DNA of 34,942 nucleotides from Candidatus Pacearchaeota archaeon. GTDB taxonomy: Archaea > Nanobdellota > Nanobdellia > Pacearchaeales > GW2011-AR1. Made by a program: the position numbers and the translations under genes. Shown here one piece after another: positions 1-6,431 of this stretch (the first letter of the stretch is position 1; each line of letters opens with the position of its first letter). The notes beneath the pieces are model-generated. The model was not told the DNA's origin and did not search any database. It saw only the letters and a program-made list of their open reading frames with translations. The DNA is taken from assembly GCA_018303825.1 (NCBI GenBank), contig JAGVXK010000011.1:1-34942 (forward strand), in the 5' to 3' direction.

Positions 1-29
1 CTATTAATTAGTTACGTCAATTAGAAACA

Positions 30-37
30 TTTATAAA
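30..37 (+). promoter_or_regulatory. TATA box, gene at 58
   Basis: TTTATAAA is centred 24.5 bp before the ATG at 58, the spacing expected if transcription begins at the start codon (leaderless mRNA). Confidence 0.6.
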
Positions 38-57
38 TTAAGGTAAACAATAAAAAT

Positions 58-612
58 ATGAATGATTTGGTAAAAGCGTTACGTGATTTGGCACAAATAC
101 CTTTAGCTCCAGCAAGAATTATTGGAAGCATGGCGCTGGAATCCTTCAGAAGGGGAGGAAAAAAGACAAAGATGGTGACAACTGGAGGTTTAGTTACTCT
201 AATAGGATTGGGAATGTATGCTTGTTCTAGAGGATGTTCCCCTACAAGAGTAGAATATCCCTCGGAATATCCCGTAAGAAAGCTGGAAGTCCGGGGACAT
301 GGAATGAACCTTATTTATACAGATAAAGAAAATGCCCTTGCAAATCAAGACGAATCATTCTTTATGGGAGTTCATGGTAACAATATAACTAATAAGTTTC
401 AAATAGTAGTTCGTGATTCAAATGGCAACCCAAGGCTGTCTGATTCTGAATTAACAACCGAAGAAAAAAGGAATCTTGCTTCCAAGTATGCCTATTTTAT
501 AGCACCAAGAATTGAAGAGAGAAAGTTAATTGTATTAAAAGCGAAGCAGCCATCTCACGGAGTGATTGACTCTAATGTGCCTATTCCGGTCTTTATTGAT
601 GAGATTTGGTAA
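58..612 (+). CDS. Unknown membrane-anchored protein, 184 aa
   Basis: I do not recognise this protein. About 38 N-terminal residues rich in Arg and Lys precede one hydrophobic segment (residues about 40-56, VTTGGLVTLIGLGMYAC), which is followed by a Cys-containing stretch (CSRGCSP) and a mostly polar domain of about 120 residues. The topology looks like a single-pass membrane protein with its soluble domain outside, although a cytosolic location cannot be excluded. The Cys after the hydrophobic segment is not in a clear lipobox. The start is supported by the TATA box at 30-37. It is followed by a 120-bp gap and then an independent promoter, so it appears monocistronic. Confidence 0.6.
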   Translation: MNDLVKALRDLAQIPLAPARIIGSMALESFRRGGKKTKMVTTGGLVTLIGLGMYACSRGCSPTRVEYPSEYPVRKLEVRGHGMNLIYTDKENALANQDESFFMGVHGNNITNKFQIVVRDSNGNPRLSDSELTTEEKRNLASKYAYFIAPRIEERKLIVLKAKQPSHGVIDSNVPIPVFIDEIW

Positions 613-706
613 GAAGACCATCGCTACGGGGACATAGACAAAATAAGAGAAATTATAATTGATTTCTCAAAATAATATGTTAATTCCTCAGTTTAAAGGA
701 GTAATG

Positions 707-714
707 TTTAAATA
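707..714 (+). promoter_or_regulatory. TATA box, KaiC-like gene
   Basis: Perfect TTTAAATA centred 25.5 bp before the ATG at 736; leaderless start predicted. Confidence 0.7.
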
Positions 715-735
715 TCCCATATTCTTATTCAATAG

Positions 736-1461
736 ATGGTAAAGGGGGTTATGATTGACAGGTGTCCTACAGGCATAGCTGGTTTTGACGAGTTATGCCA
801 AGGCGGCTTAGTAAGAAATTCTGTCAATGTTCTTCTTGGCGGCCCGGGATCTGGAAAAACAATATTCTTAATGCAATTCTTATACAATGGTGTTACAAAA
901 TACAATGAAAATGGAGTTTATCTCTCATTCGAGCCTGATGTGATTGAGCTGTTCAAAGATGCAGCTGCTCTTGGATGGGATATGGAAAAACTTGATGCAA
1001 AGGGCCAATGCAGATTCGTAAGGATTTCTCCAGATTCAGATGTAAATGAAATAAAGAGAGACCTCACGGCAGCCATGGCAAAATATGATATAAGAAGAAT
1101 TTGCCTGGACCCTGTTTCACTATTTGCATCAACTGAAGCAAATGAATCAAAAATAAGAAAAATGCTTTATGACTTATCTTCAACTTTGAAAAGACTTGGA
1201 GCTACAGTCTTGATGTCTGACGAAACCGCAACGACAGATACTGAAGAAGTTGGAATTGCGGGCACAACCGCAAAATCGCAATATATTAAATTCTTAGTTG
1301 ATGGAGTCATTGACCTTTATTCATCCGGGCTTGGCGGAGTCTCGGATAGAGCAGTTAGAATAAGCAAGATGAGAAGAACAAACCATTCAAGAGGGCCAAT
1401 TCCAATGTCAATAACAGACGATGGAATCACGATAGTCAAAGGCAAGAAAGGCGTTCTTTAA
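736..1461 (+). CDS. KaiC/RadA-type RecA-fold ATPase, single domain
   Basis: This is a cytosolic RecA-superfamily ATPase of the KaiC type. The N-terminus has the family signature TGIAGFDELCQGGL, then Walker A GGPGSGKT (residues 35-42), a Walker B strand ending ICLDP (about residue 120), and a basic C-terminal part (KMRRTNHSRGP). At 241 aa it is a single KaiC domain, half the length of cyanobacterial KaiC. Such stand-alone proteins are common in archaea and are usually called circadian clock protein KaiC or RecA-superfamily ATPase; their substrates are mostly unknown. No partner response regulator or kinase is adjacent, so no role is assigned. The ATG at 736 matches the TATA spacing; an internal ATG at 751 is possible but less well placed. 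Confidence 0.9.
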   Translation: MVKGVMIDRCPTGIAGFDELCQGGLVRNSVNVLLGGPGSGKTIFLMQFLYNGVTKYNENGVYLSFEPDVIELFKDAAALGWDMEKLDAKGQCRFVRISPDSDVNEIKRDLTAAMAKYDIRRICLDPVSLFASTEANESKIRKMLYDLSSTLKRLGATVLMSDETATTDTEEVGIAGTTAKSQYIKFLVDGVIDLYSSGLGGVSDRAVRISKMRRTNHSRGPIPMSITDDGITIVKGKKGVL

Positions 1462-1573
1462 ACAGTAAAAGAGCAGTATATCTAACAACCCATTTAATTG
1501 TTCTGTATCCAAAATCTATAGATAAGTTCATAACCATTTTAATAATATTTTCACTATAATAAATCCAACAGAC

Positions 1574-1579
1574 TTAAAA
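1574..1579 (+). promoter_or_regulatory. TATA-like box, m5C methyltransferase
   Basis: TTAAAA centred 25.5 bp before the ATG at 1602. This spacing favours 1602 over the in-frame TTG at 1590. Confidence 0.5.
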
Positions 1580-1601
1580 GCTATATTTATTGAATATATT
1601 T

Positions 1602-2579
1602 ATGAGATATGAAATGAAACCGCTCTTTGAAGAAAGGCTTAGGAAATTAATGCCAAATGAAGAAGACTTCCAGGCATTTGATAAAATAGTTCACACTGGT
1701 CCGAGAAATTTCATTAGGTGCAATACTTTGAAAATTTCTCCTGAAGAATTAATGAGAAGATTAAAAGAAAAATGGGATGTAATTCAGCCCTATTCAGAAT
1801 ACCCTGAAATAATACTGATAAACCAAGACTTACTGCCAGGAGAATTGGGAAACTCAAGAGAGCATATTCTGGGCTATTATTATGTGCAGGAAGTTTGTTC
1901 AATGATGTCTGCCCTGGCTCTTAATGCTCAGCGAGGGGATTTTGTCCTTGACCTCTGTGCAAGTCCTGGAAGCAAGACAACACAAATAGCCTCTTCGATG
2001 CAAAACTCCGGAACTTTAATTGCGAATGACTTGAAAATGGACAGGATAGCCATTTTAGCTTCAAATCTTGAAAAAGCCAGTGTAACTAACTCTGTTGTCA
2101 CAAGAAATGATGCAATTCAATTATGCTCAAAACTCTCCAAATCAGAATTTAAATTTGACAAAATACTTCTTGATGCTCCCTGTTCTGGAGAAGGCACTCT
2201 TCGTTCATCACCAAAGACATTTTTAATGTGGAATCCAAAAATGATAGACAAATTATCGAGACAGCAAAAGAAAATGCTTGCTTACGCATTGAAATGCCTC
2301 AAAGTTGGAGGAACTCTTGTCTACAGCACATGCACTCATGCTCCGGAAGAAAATGAATCTGTGATGGATTTTGCATTAAAGAATTTCCCAGTTAAAATAG
2401 AAGAAATTAAATTACCTTTAAAGACACGTCATGGAATAATAGAATGGAATAATGAAGTGTATGATAAAGATGTTGCGAAAGCCCATAGGATTTACCCCCA
2501 GGATAATGATAGTGAGGGCTTCTTTTTGTGCAAGATGACTTTGTTGGATGAAATTAAAGACAAAGGAGAAAGAAAATGA
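1602..2579 (+). CDS. NOP2/Sun-family RNA cytosine-C5 methyltransferase
   Basis: This enzyme transfers a methyl group from S-adenosylmethionine to C5 of cytosine in tRNA or rRNA. Visible motifs, in order, are the SAM-binding DLCASPGSKTTQ, the catalytic-pocket DAPCSGEGT, and YSTCTHAPEENE, whose Cys is the nucleophile of this family. The N-terminal part (FIRCNTLKISPEELMRRL, YYVQEVCSMMSALAL) is typical of archaeal members. The protein is 325 aa and lacks a C-terminal RNA-binding domain, which seems to be supplied by the next gene, overlapping it by 4 nt (ATGA). The target (rRNA or a specific tRNA) cannot be told from sequence. The start is the ATG placed correctly for the TATA box; a TTG at 1590 is the alternative. 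Confidence 0.92.
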   Translation: MRYEMKPLFEERLRKLMPNEEDFQAFDKIVHTGPRNFIRCNTLKISPEELMRRLKEKWDVIQPYSEYPEIILINQDLLPGELGNSREHILGYYYVQEVCSMMSALALNAQRGDFVLDLCASPGSKTTQIASSMQNSGTLIANDLKMDRIAILASNLEKASVTNSVVTRNDAIQLCSKLSKSEFKFDKILLDAPCSGEGTLRSSPKTFLMWNPKMIDKLSRQQKKMLAYALKCLKVGGTLVYSTCTHAPEENESVMDFALKNFPVKIEEIKLPLKTRHGIIEWNNEVYDKDVAKAHRIYPQDNDSEGFFLCKMTLLDEIKDKGERK

Positions 2580-3031
2580 ACATCCAATTCATAAAATCAA
2601 AAGAAAAACAACAGATTGCCGGACAGTTAAATGAGGACTTCGGCATATCAGAACTTAATTATCTGTTGATAGAGTCTGGAAAAGAAAAAATCCGGGGCTT
2701 CTCAGGAAGTTTGTCAAAAGAAGAAATAATGAAACTAGGAAAGTTGGCAAACATTGAACTTATAGGTGCATATTTAATAAAAAAAGAATCTAAAACTGAT
2801 TTAAGATTGAGCTTTGATGCGTGTATTATATTAAAAGACCAGATAACAAAAAACATTGTTGAAATTGATGATGAAAAATTCAATTCCTGGATTAGGGGAA
2901 ATGACATAGAAGTTTCAGGAATAAGTGGGAATCCAATTGTAAAATACAAAGAGGATTTTTTTGGCTGCGGAAAAAGTAATGGAATAAAGATTTTTAATTA
3001 TGTCCCGAAAGACAGAAGACTGAGAAAGTGA
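2576..3031 (+). CDS. PUA-like RNA-binding partner of the m5C methyltransferase
   Basis: The ATG overlaps the stop of the methyltransferase gene (ATGA) and is preceded by an AAGGAGA Shine-Dalgarno-like sequence at about 2561-2567, so the two genes are translationally coupled. The C-terminal stretch (VKYKEDFFGCGKSNGIKIFNYVPKDRRL) resembles the RNA-binding domain that ends many NOL1/NOP2/fmu-family proteins and that archaea often encode as a separate gene next to the methyltransferase (COG3270-type). The likely role is substrate RNA recognition for the upstream enzyme. The family assignment rests on the C-terminal pattern and the coupling, not on a profile search. No membrane segment is present. 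Confidence 0.65.
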   Translation: MNIQFIKSKEKQQIAGQLNEDFGISELNYLLIESGKEKIRGFSGSLSKEEIMKLGKLANIELIGAYLIKKESKTDLRLSFDACIILKDQITKNIVEIDDEKFNSWIRGNDIEVSGISGNPIVKYKEDFFGCGKSNGIKIFNYVPKDRRLRK

Positions 3032-3053
3032 CTAATCTCTAAAAATACAATAA

Positions 3054-3061
3054 TATTAATA
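3054..3061 (+). promoter_or_regulatory. TATA box, gene at 3085
   Basis: TATTAATA centred 27.5 bp before the ATG at 3085. Confidence 0.5.
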
Positions 3062-3084
3062 AACTGCCATATTTTGCTTAAACC

Positions 3085-3461
3085 ATGCCGTACAAGCCAA
3101 GATATGCCAAAGGAGAAATCCTTGTTGTATTTAGAAAATCTACCAACGAGCAATTTGCCGGAGAATTTGGGGAAAGAATAGGATGCAAACTAAGCAAAGA
3201 AGAATATAAACATGGTGATAATGCCTTTGTTTATTTGACGCAGAAAAAAGAAGAAAAAAAGCAATAAAAAAATTTAATTCTCTCAAAGATTTTATTGATT
3301 GGGCAGATTTCAGAGATATTAAGATGGGAGCAAGATGGGAAAAATTGGAAGAAATTGTCTTTCTATTACAAAATTTAAGTGATGATGTTGCACTTTCAAA
3401 CAGAACCTACAAAGCAAAATTACAGGAAATAATCCAAATGTGTGAGAAAGCAAAAAAATAA
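3085..3461 (+). CDS. Unknown 125-aa protein, readable only through a -1 frameshift
   Basis: The first frame (3085-3267) encodes 60 residues ending EEKKQ then TAA. The -1 frame is open from 3222 to a stop at 3459-3461 and reads AIKKFNSLKDFIDWADFRDIK directly after the junction, then MGARWEKLEEIVFLLQNL. That second segment has no start codon until the ATG at 3324, in the middle of what looks like a continuous helical domain. A -1 shift at the zero-frame heptamer A_AAA_AAG (3255-3261) joins both frames into 125 residues. I do not recognise the family. The two halves look like one ancestral protein, so the gene is programmed-frameshifted, recently broken, or carries a one-base error in the A7 run (A8 would restore one frame). 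Confidence 0.55.
3255..3261 (+). promoter_or_regulatory. A_AAA_AAG slippery heptamer
   Basis: In the zero frame of the gene at 3085 the codons are GAA AAA AAG CAA TAA, giving the -1 slippery heptamer known from bacterial dnaX and insertion sequences, two codons before the stop. The frame entered by slippage is open for 66 codons. No strong downstream hairpin is obvious. Confidence 0.4.
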
Positions 3462-3468
3462 TAAAAAG

Positions 3469-3476
3469 TTTAAATA
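3469..3476 (+). promoter_or_regulatory. TATA box, gene at 3498
   Basis: Perfect TTTAAATA centred 25.5 bp before the ATG at 3498. It overlaps the upstream TTG at 3477, which is therefore unlikely to be the start. Confidence 0.65.
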
Positions 3477-3497
3477 TTGATAAATATATCAATCAAG

Positions 3498-3893
3498 ATG
3501 AAAAAAATTCCAAAACTTGAGCATCTGCTAAAAGAAATTGATAGGGATATAAATGAAAGAAGAAAATCACCAGTCCTTGAGTTTTTGATAGAATTGGGAG
3601 AGCTATGCAAGAATCAGAAAAATAATGAGCTTGCAATAGAATATGGCAAAAAATATCAAGCATTGCTGACAAAATATCATGAAACTTTTACTGCTGCCAA
3701 TAAAAATGCCCTGACAAAAAAAGAAGAGATAAAAAAATACGGCGAGAATACCTACAAAAGAATGGAAAAACACATTCAAGGTATAACTCAATCTTATGAT
3801 AAGGATGGACAAATAAGAATTCCAATTTCTGATCTGGAATGTGCTTATAGAGAAGCCACTGGGGAAAGAACGAACATTGGGGAATGGGATTAA
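3498..3893 (+). CDS. Unknown helical protein, 131 aa
   Basis: I do not recognise this protein. It is soluble, charged and strongly helical in composition. A first segment (EHLLKEIDRDINERRKSPVLEFLIELGELCK) and a second (NELAIEYGKKYQALLTKYHETFTAA) resemble paired amphipathic helices such as those of TPR-like or scaffold proteins. The C-terminal 30 residues (IRIPISDLECAYREATGERTNIGEWD) are less regular. The start at 3498 follows from the TATA spacing; an upstream in-frame TTG (3477) would begin inside the promoter. Its function is unknown. Confidence 0.6.
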   Translation: MKKIPKLEHLLKEIDRDINERRKSPVLEFLIELGELCKNQKNNELAIEYGKKYQALLTKYHETFTAANKNALTKKEEIKKYGENTYKRMEKHIQGITQSYDKDGQIRIPISDLECAYREATGERTNIGEWD

Positions 3894-3935
3894 AAAAAAG
3901 AATCAGAAAAAGATTATTAAACATCGGGAACTACA

Positions 3936-4173
3936 ATGTATTATGATCAACCCCAAACTAAGGAGGGCATTATCTACATATAAATAGAGTGCCATTTGAA
4001 GAGCTGTATAGATTATGCAGGCCGTGTGCAGAGGTTCCATCAAGAGAAGTCTATCCCTACAAGCCTCTGCCAAAACGAGGTTCATTCGGAAACCAGGCAC
4101 CAAGAGATTCCACCCCAAATATCCGAGAACGCTGAATGAATGCCTAATTAAAGGTTGCAAGCAAAACTATTAA
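3936..4173 (+). other. GC-richer 240-bp stretch with several short ORFs, no clear gene
   Basis: This lies in the 303-bp gap between the genes ending at 3893 and starting at 4197. It is more GC-rich than its surroundings and is open in several frames: ATG 3936 (14 codons), ATG 3943 (14 codons), a frame ending at 4135 containing GTG 3989 (VPFEELYRLCRPC...), ATG 4015 to 4173 (52 codons), and a TTG-started reverse frame over 3903-4160. An AAGGAGGG motif sits at 3960-3967. The frame through 3989-4135 has the third-base composition closest to its neighbours but has no well-placed ATG. I cannot choose between a frameshifted small gene and non-coding RNA. Confidence 0.3.
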
Positions 4174-4175
4174 TA
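4168..4175 (+). promoter_or_regulatory. TATA box, gene at 4197
   Basis: TATTAATA centred 25.5 bp before the ATG at 4197, which favours that start over the TTG at 4155. Confidence 0.6.
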
Positions 4176-4196
4176 TCATCACTTCCACCGCATTTT

Positions 4197-4583
4197 ATGG
4201 AAAAACTAAAAAGAGGGGGATATTTCTTCAACCCGGACAATTCTCCTGCCGATGCGATTCATGATTCGATGAAACCTGGAGCAAGAGCGGGAAATGAATT
4301 CGTTGATAATGTAATGGATACAATAAAAAAACGAATAGAAAAATTGAGACCAGAAATAAGAAAAAATGTGGGATATCTTAGAATTTATATTGACCTAATA
4401 ATCAGAACAAAATCCAAATCTGAAAAAAATATTGAAAATACGCTGGACGGTCTCCTAGAATATATGAATTTTGGAGAAGGAGAAAAAGAATTTAAAAGAT
4501 TATTAAATTATTACAGAAAGGTTTCAAATGAAAGATATCAATTCTATAAAAGAGAATATGACTCATTTAAAAAGATGGGGTGA
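4197..4583 (+). CDS. Unknown soluble protein, 128 aa
   Basis: I do not recognise this protein. It begins MEKLKRGGYFFNPDNSPADAIHDSM and continues as a charged, helix-rich protein (FVDNVMDTIKKRIEKLRPEIRKNVGYL, then EKNIENTLDGLLEYMNFGEGEKEFKRLLNYY) with a basic C-terminus. There is no signal peptide or membrane segment. The start is chosen from the TATA box at 4168-4175. The stop codon TGA lies inside a small GGGG/CCCC inverted repeat that opens the structured intergenic region downstream. Its helical style resembles the gene at 3498, but I see no sequence similarity strong enough to call them paralogues. Confidence 0.6.
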   Translation: MEKLKRGGYFFNPDNSPADAIHDSMKPGARAGNEFVDNVMDTIKKRIEKLRPEIRKNVGYLRIYIDLIIRTKSKSEKNIENTLDGLLEYMNFGEGEKEFKRLLNYYRKVSNERYQFYKREYDSFKKMG

Positions 4584-4741
4584 AGAACCCCAAGGCAAGA
4601 CCTTAGGGCATCGGAAAACAAAAACCTTGTTATCTCATGGAACAACTTATCTTCATTTAACATAAGATAATACTTTGGTTAAACTATTTTTATTTTTAAT
4701 ATTTATTTCCTGCCTTGTCTTATCCCCCGGGCAAGACCTAT
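4577..4741 (+). ncRNA. Structured intergenic region, candidate small RNA or 3' UTR
   Basis: Two adjacent short hairpins, GGGG/CCCC (4577-4591, enclosing the upstream stop codon) and AAGG/CCTT (4592-4604), are followed by an AT-rich stretch and a third hairpin with GTCTT/AAGAC arms and an inner CCC/GGG (4717-4737). CAAGGCA (4591-4597) is also complementary to TGCCTTG (4711-4717), and GGCAAGACCT occurs twice (4594-4603, 4730-4739), so alternative pairings exist. No ORF or known RNA family is recognised. Confidence 0.3.
4684..4707 (+). terminator. T-rich stretch, possible archaeal terminator
   Basis: Two runs of five T followed by further T-rich sequence, about 100 bp after the stop at 4583. 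Archaeal RNA polymerase terminates at T-tracts; there is no intrinsic hairpin immediately before it. Confidence 0.35.
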
Positions 4742-4780
4742 GATTATAAAGCAGAATAAATAGATATCAGTTTCATAATC

Positions 4781-4788
4781 TATTTAAA
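4781..4788 (+). promoter_or_regulatory. TATA box, gene at 4810
   Basis: TATTTAAA centred 25.5 bp before the ATG at 4810. Confidence 0.65.
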
Positions 4789-4809
4789 CAAAAATTACAT
4801 ACGTTTTTA

Positions 4810-5127
4810 ATGGAAGAGGAAAGATATTACTTATTAGTTCATGAAAATCCAGAGATAGACGCAGACATTGAGTCAAGAATGCGTGATCTTCTCTCCCAGT
4901 ATGAAAGACCAGAAGTAAAGAATGAACTGATAACTTCAAGAATTATTAGGGGTTATGAAAAAAGATTAAGAGTTGCACACATAAGTATTAAAGATAACGA
5001 CCTTGGCAAATTGATTGATGAAATAACCAACCTAGGAGTTCAAAAATTGGAAATATCCAAAATGCCATTTTCTGATAAATACTTGCACAGCCTTCTTGAG
5101 GAAAGAGGATGCTGCTGCAGAGAATAA
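4810..5127 (+). CDS. Unknown protein, 105 aa, C-terminal Cys cluster
   Basis: I do not recognise this protein. It is small, acidic and soluble, with an apparent alternation of helices and strands (DADIESRMRDLLSQYERPEVK, then LRVAHISIKDNDLGKLIDEI, then GVQKLEISKMPF) that would suit a small alpha/beta fold of the ACT or ferredoxin-like kind. The C-terminus is RGCCCRE, with three consecutive Cys, unusual for a cytosolic protein and possibly metal-binding or redox-active. It is followed 41 bp later by the predicted transcription start of the map operon, with its own promoter. Confidence 0.6.
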   Translation: MEEERYYLLVHENPEIDADIESRMRDLLSQYERPEVKNELITSRIIRGYEKRLRVAHISIKDNDLGKLIDEITNLGVQKLEISKMPFSDKYLHSLLEERGCCCRE

Positions 5128-5139
5128 ATTAAGAAAGGC

Positions 5140-5146
5140 TTTAAAA
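5140..5146 (+). promoter_or_regulatory. TATA box upstream of map
   Basis: TTTAAAA centred 26 bp before the ATG at 5169 (a short ORF) and 85 bp before the map ATG at 5228. By the spacing seen at other genes in this window, transcription should begin at 5169, not at map. Confidence 0.55.
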
Positions 5147-5168
5147 CCCTCAAATCTATTTCTCATTC

Positions 5169-5231
5169 ATGACAGAAAATAAACTTTACAAAGGTTTAGG
5201 AAAGCAAGGATTTTGCTTAGAAGCAAAATGA
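5169..5231 (+). CDS. 20-codon leader ORF overlapping map
   Basis: This mini-ORF starts at the predicted 5' end of the map transcript (begins MTENKLYKG, ends CLEAK) and stops with a TGA that overlaps the map ATG (ATGA, 5228-5231). The first 11 bases (ATGACAGAAAA) are identical to the first 11 bases of map, suggesting a local duplication of the start. It would couple map translation to translation of the leader by termination-reinitiation. It could be chance; no homologue is known to me. Confidence 0.35.
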   Translation: MTENKLYKGLGKQGFCLEAK

Positions 5232-6280
5232 CAGAAAAACATTATGGCGGAGCAAGCAGCCATGGACTAAAAAAAGATATCAATAAAACATCAAGCCAGA
5301 CTGCAGGTGTTGATAATAAAAAGAAAGCTGATGAAATAACTAAAGCCAATGCAGAAGAAAAGGTAATGGACAGAGGAAGGCATGATGAAATTGAAGATTA
5401 TAATGATTATGTAAAAGCAGGAAAGATAGCTTCTGAAATTGTGAAATACGCAAAGTCAATAATAAAACTAGGAGTGAAATTGCTTGAAATTGCTGAAAAA
5501 ATAGATTCAAAAATCCTGGAGTTAAGGGCAAAACCAGCATTTCCAGTAAATCTTAGCATTAATGAAATAGCTGCGCATGATACTCCAAGTTTTAATGATG
5601 AAAGAACTGCTTCAGGATTGTTAAAAGTTGACATTGGTGTACAGATAGACGGATGCACAGCAGACACTTCTTTTTCTGTTGATTTGGAAAACAATGAAGA
5701 AAATAAAAAACTCATTCAGGCAGCAGAATCGGGGTTAAAAGCCGCGATAGAAAAGATAAACCTCGGGGTTCAAACAAGTGAAATTGGAAAAGCAATTGAA
5801 AATGCAATAAAATCCTTTAATTTCGTGCCAATACATAATCTATCAGGGCATTTAATTGAAAAATATGACTTGCATGCGGGAATTACAATTCCGAATTATG
5901 ATAACTCTCAAGAAATTCAAATAGAATCTGGAGTTTATGCAATAGAGCCCTTCTCTACTGATGGTCTTGGAAATGTCCGAGATGGCAAGCCATCTGGAAT
6001 TTACAGATTAGACAAACCCGGAAGTGTGAGAGATAATTTTGCCCGTGAAGTCCTTTCATTTATCGTAGAAGAATACCAATCTCTGCCATTCTGTTCAAGA
6101 TGGATTTACAAAAAATTTTCTTCCCGTGGATTGCTTGCTCTCAGACAGATAGAAGCTGCGGGAATTTTGCATCAATATCCTCAACTAGTTGAATCTGGAA
6201 AAGGAAAAGTCGCGCAGGCAGAACACACAGTTATAATAACAAAAAAAGACAAAGTAGTCACAACATTATATTCCAATTAA
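5228..6280 (+). CDS. map: Methionine aminopeptidase, type II
   Basis: This enzyme removes the initiator methionine from nascent proteins. All five metal ligands of the family can be placed: D135 (VDIGV), D146 (TADTSF), H208 (SGHLIEKY), E240 (YAIEPFS) and E332 (QAEHTV). The substrate-site His is H117 (AAHDTPSF). Spacing between ligands and the insertion before the last one fit the type II (eukaryotic MetAP2/archaeal) enzyme. The catalytic domain starts at about residue 60 (YNDYVKAGKIASEI). The 60 residues before it are a hydrophilic Lys/Glu-rich extension that most archaeal enzymes (near 295 aa) lack; this protein is 350 aa. The ATG at 5228 is chosen; a TTG at 5213 is in frame. It is probably translated after the leader ORF at 5169. 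Confidence 0.95.
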   Translation: MTEKHYGGASSHGLKKDINKTSSQTAGVDNKKKADEITKANAEEKVMDRGRHDEIEDYNDYVKAGKIASEIVKYAKSIIKLGVKLLEIAEKIDSKILELRAKPAFPVNLSINEIAAHDTPSFNDERTASGLLKVDIGVQIDGCTADTSFSVDLENNEENKKLIQAAESGLKAAIEKINLGVQTSEIGKAIENAIKSFNFVPIHNLSGHLIEKYDLHAGITIPNYDNSQEIQIESGVYAIEPFSTDGLGNVRDGKPSGIYRLDKPGSVRDNFAREVLSFIVEEYQSLPFCSRWIYKKFSSRGLLALRQIEAAGILHQYPQLVESGKGKVAQAEHTVIITKKDKVVTTLYSN

Positions 6281-6431
6281 TCATGCTCTTCATCAGTTAT
6301 CTGTATTGTTGCTTAGATATAAACTATCATATAAAAATATAAAACATTATAAATAAAACAACAAGTTGAATAATATCAAGCATCAATGTCAAATCTTGTT
6401 CTCGCCTAATAATTTTGTGATTCCGTATTAC

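Noticed and set aside
1590..1602. TTG start for the m5C methyltransferase
   Set aside because: The TATA spacing and family N-termini favour the ATG at 1602.
3903..4160. 85-codon reverse ORF
   Set aside because: TTG start, no TATA box, hydrophobic shadow-like composition; the segment is open in several frames because it is GC-richer.
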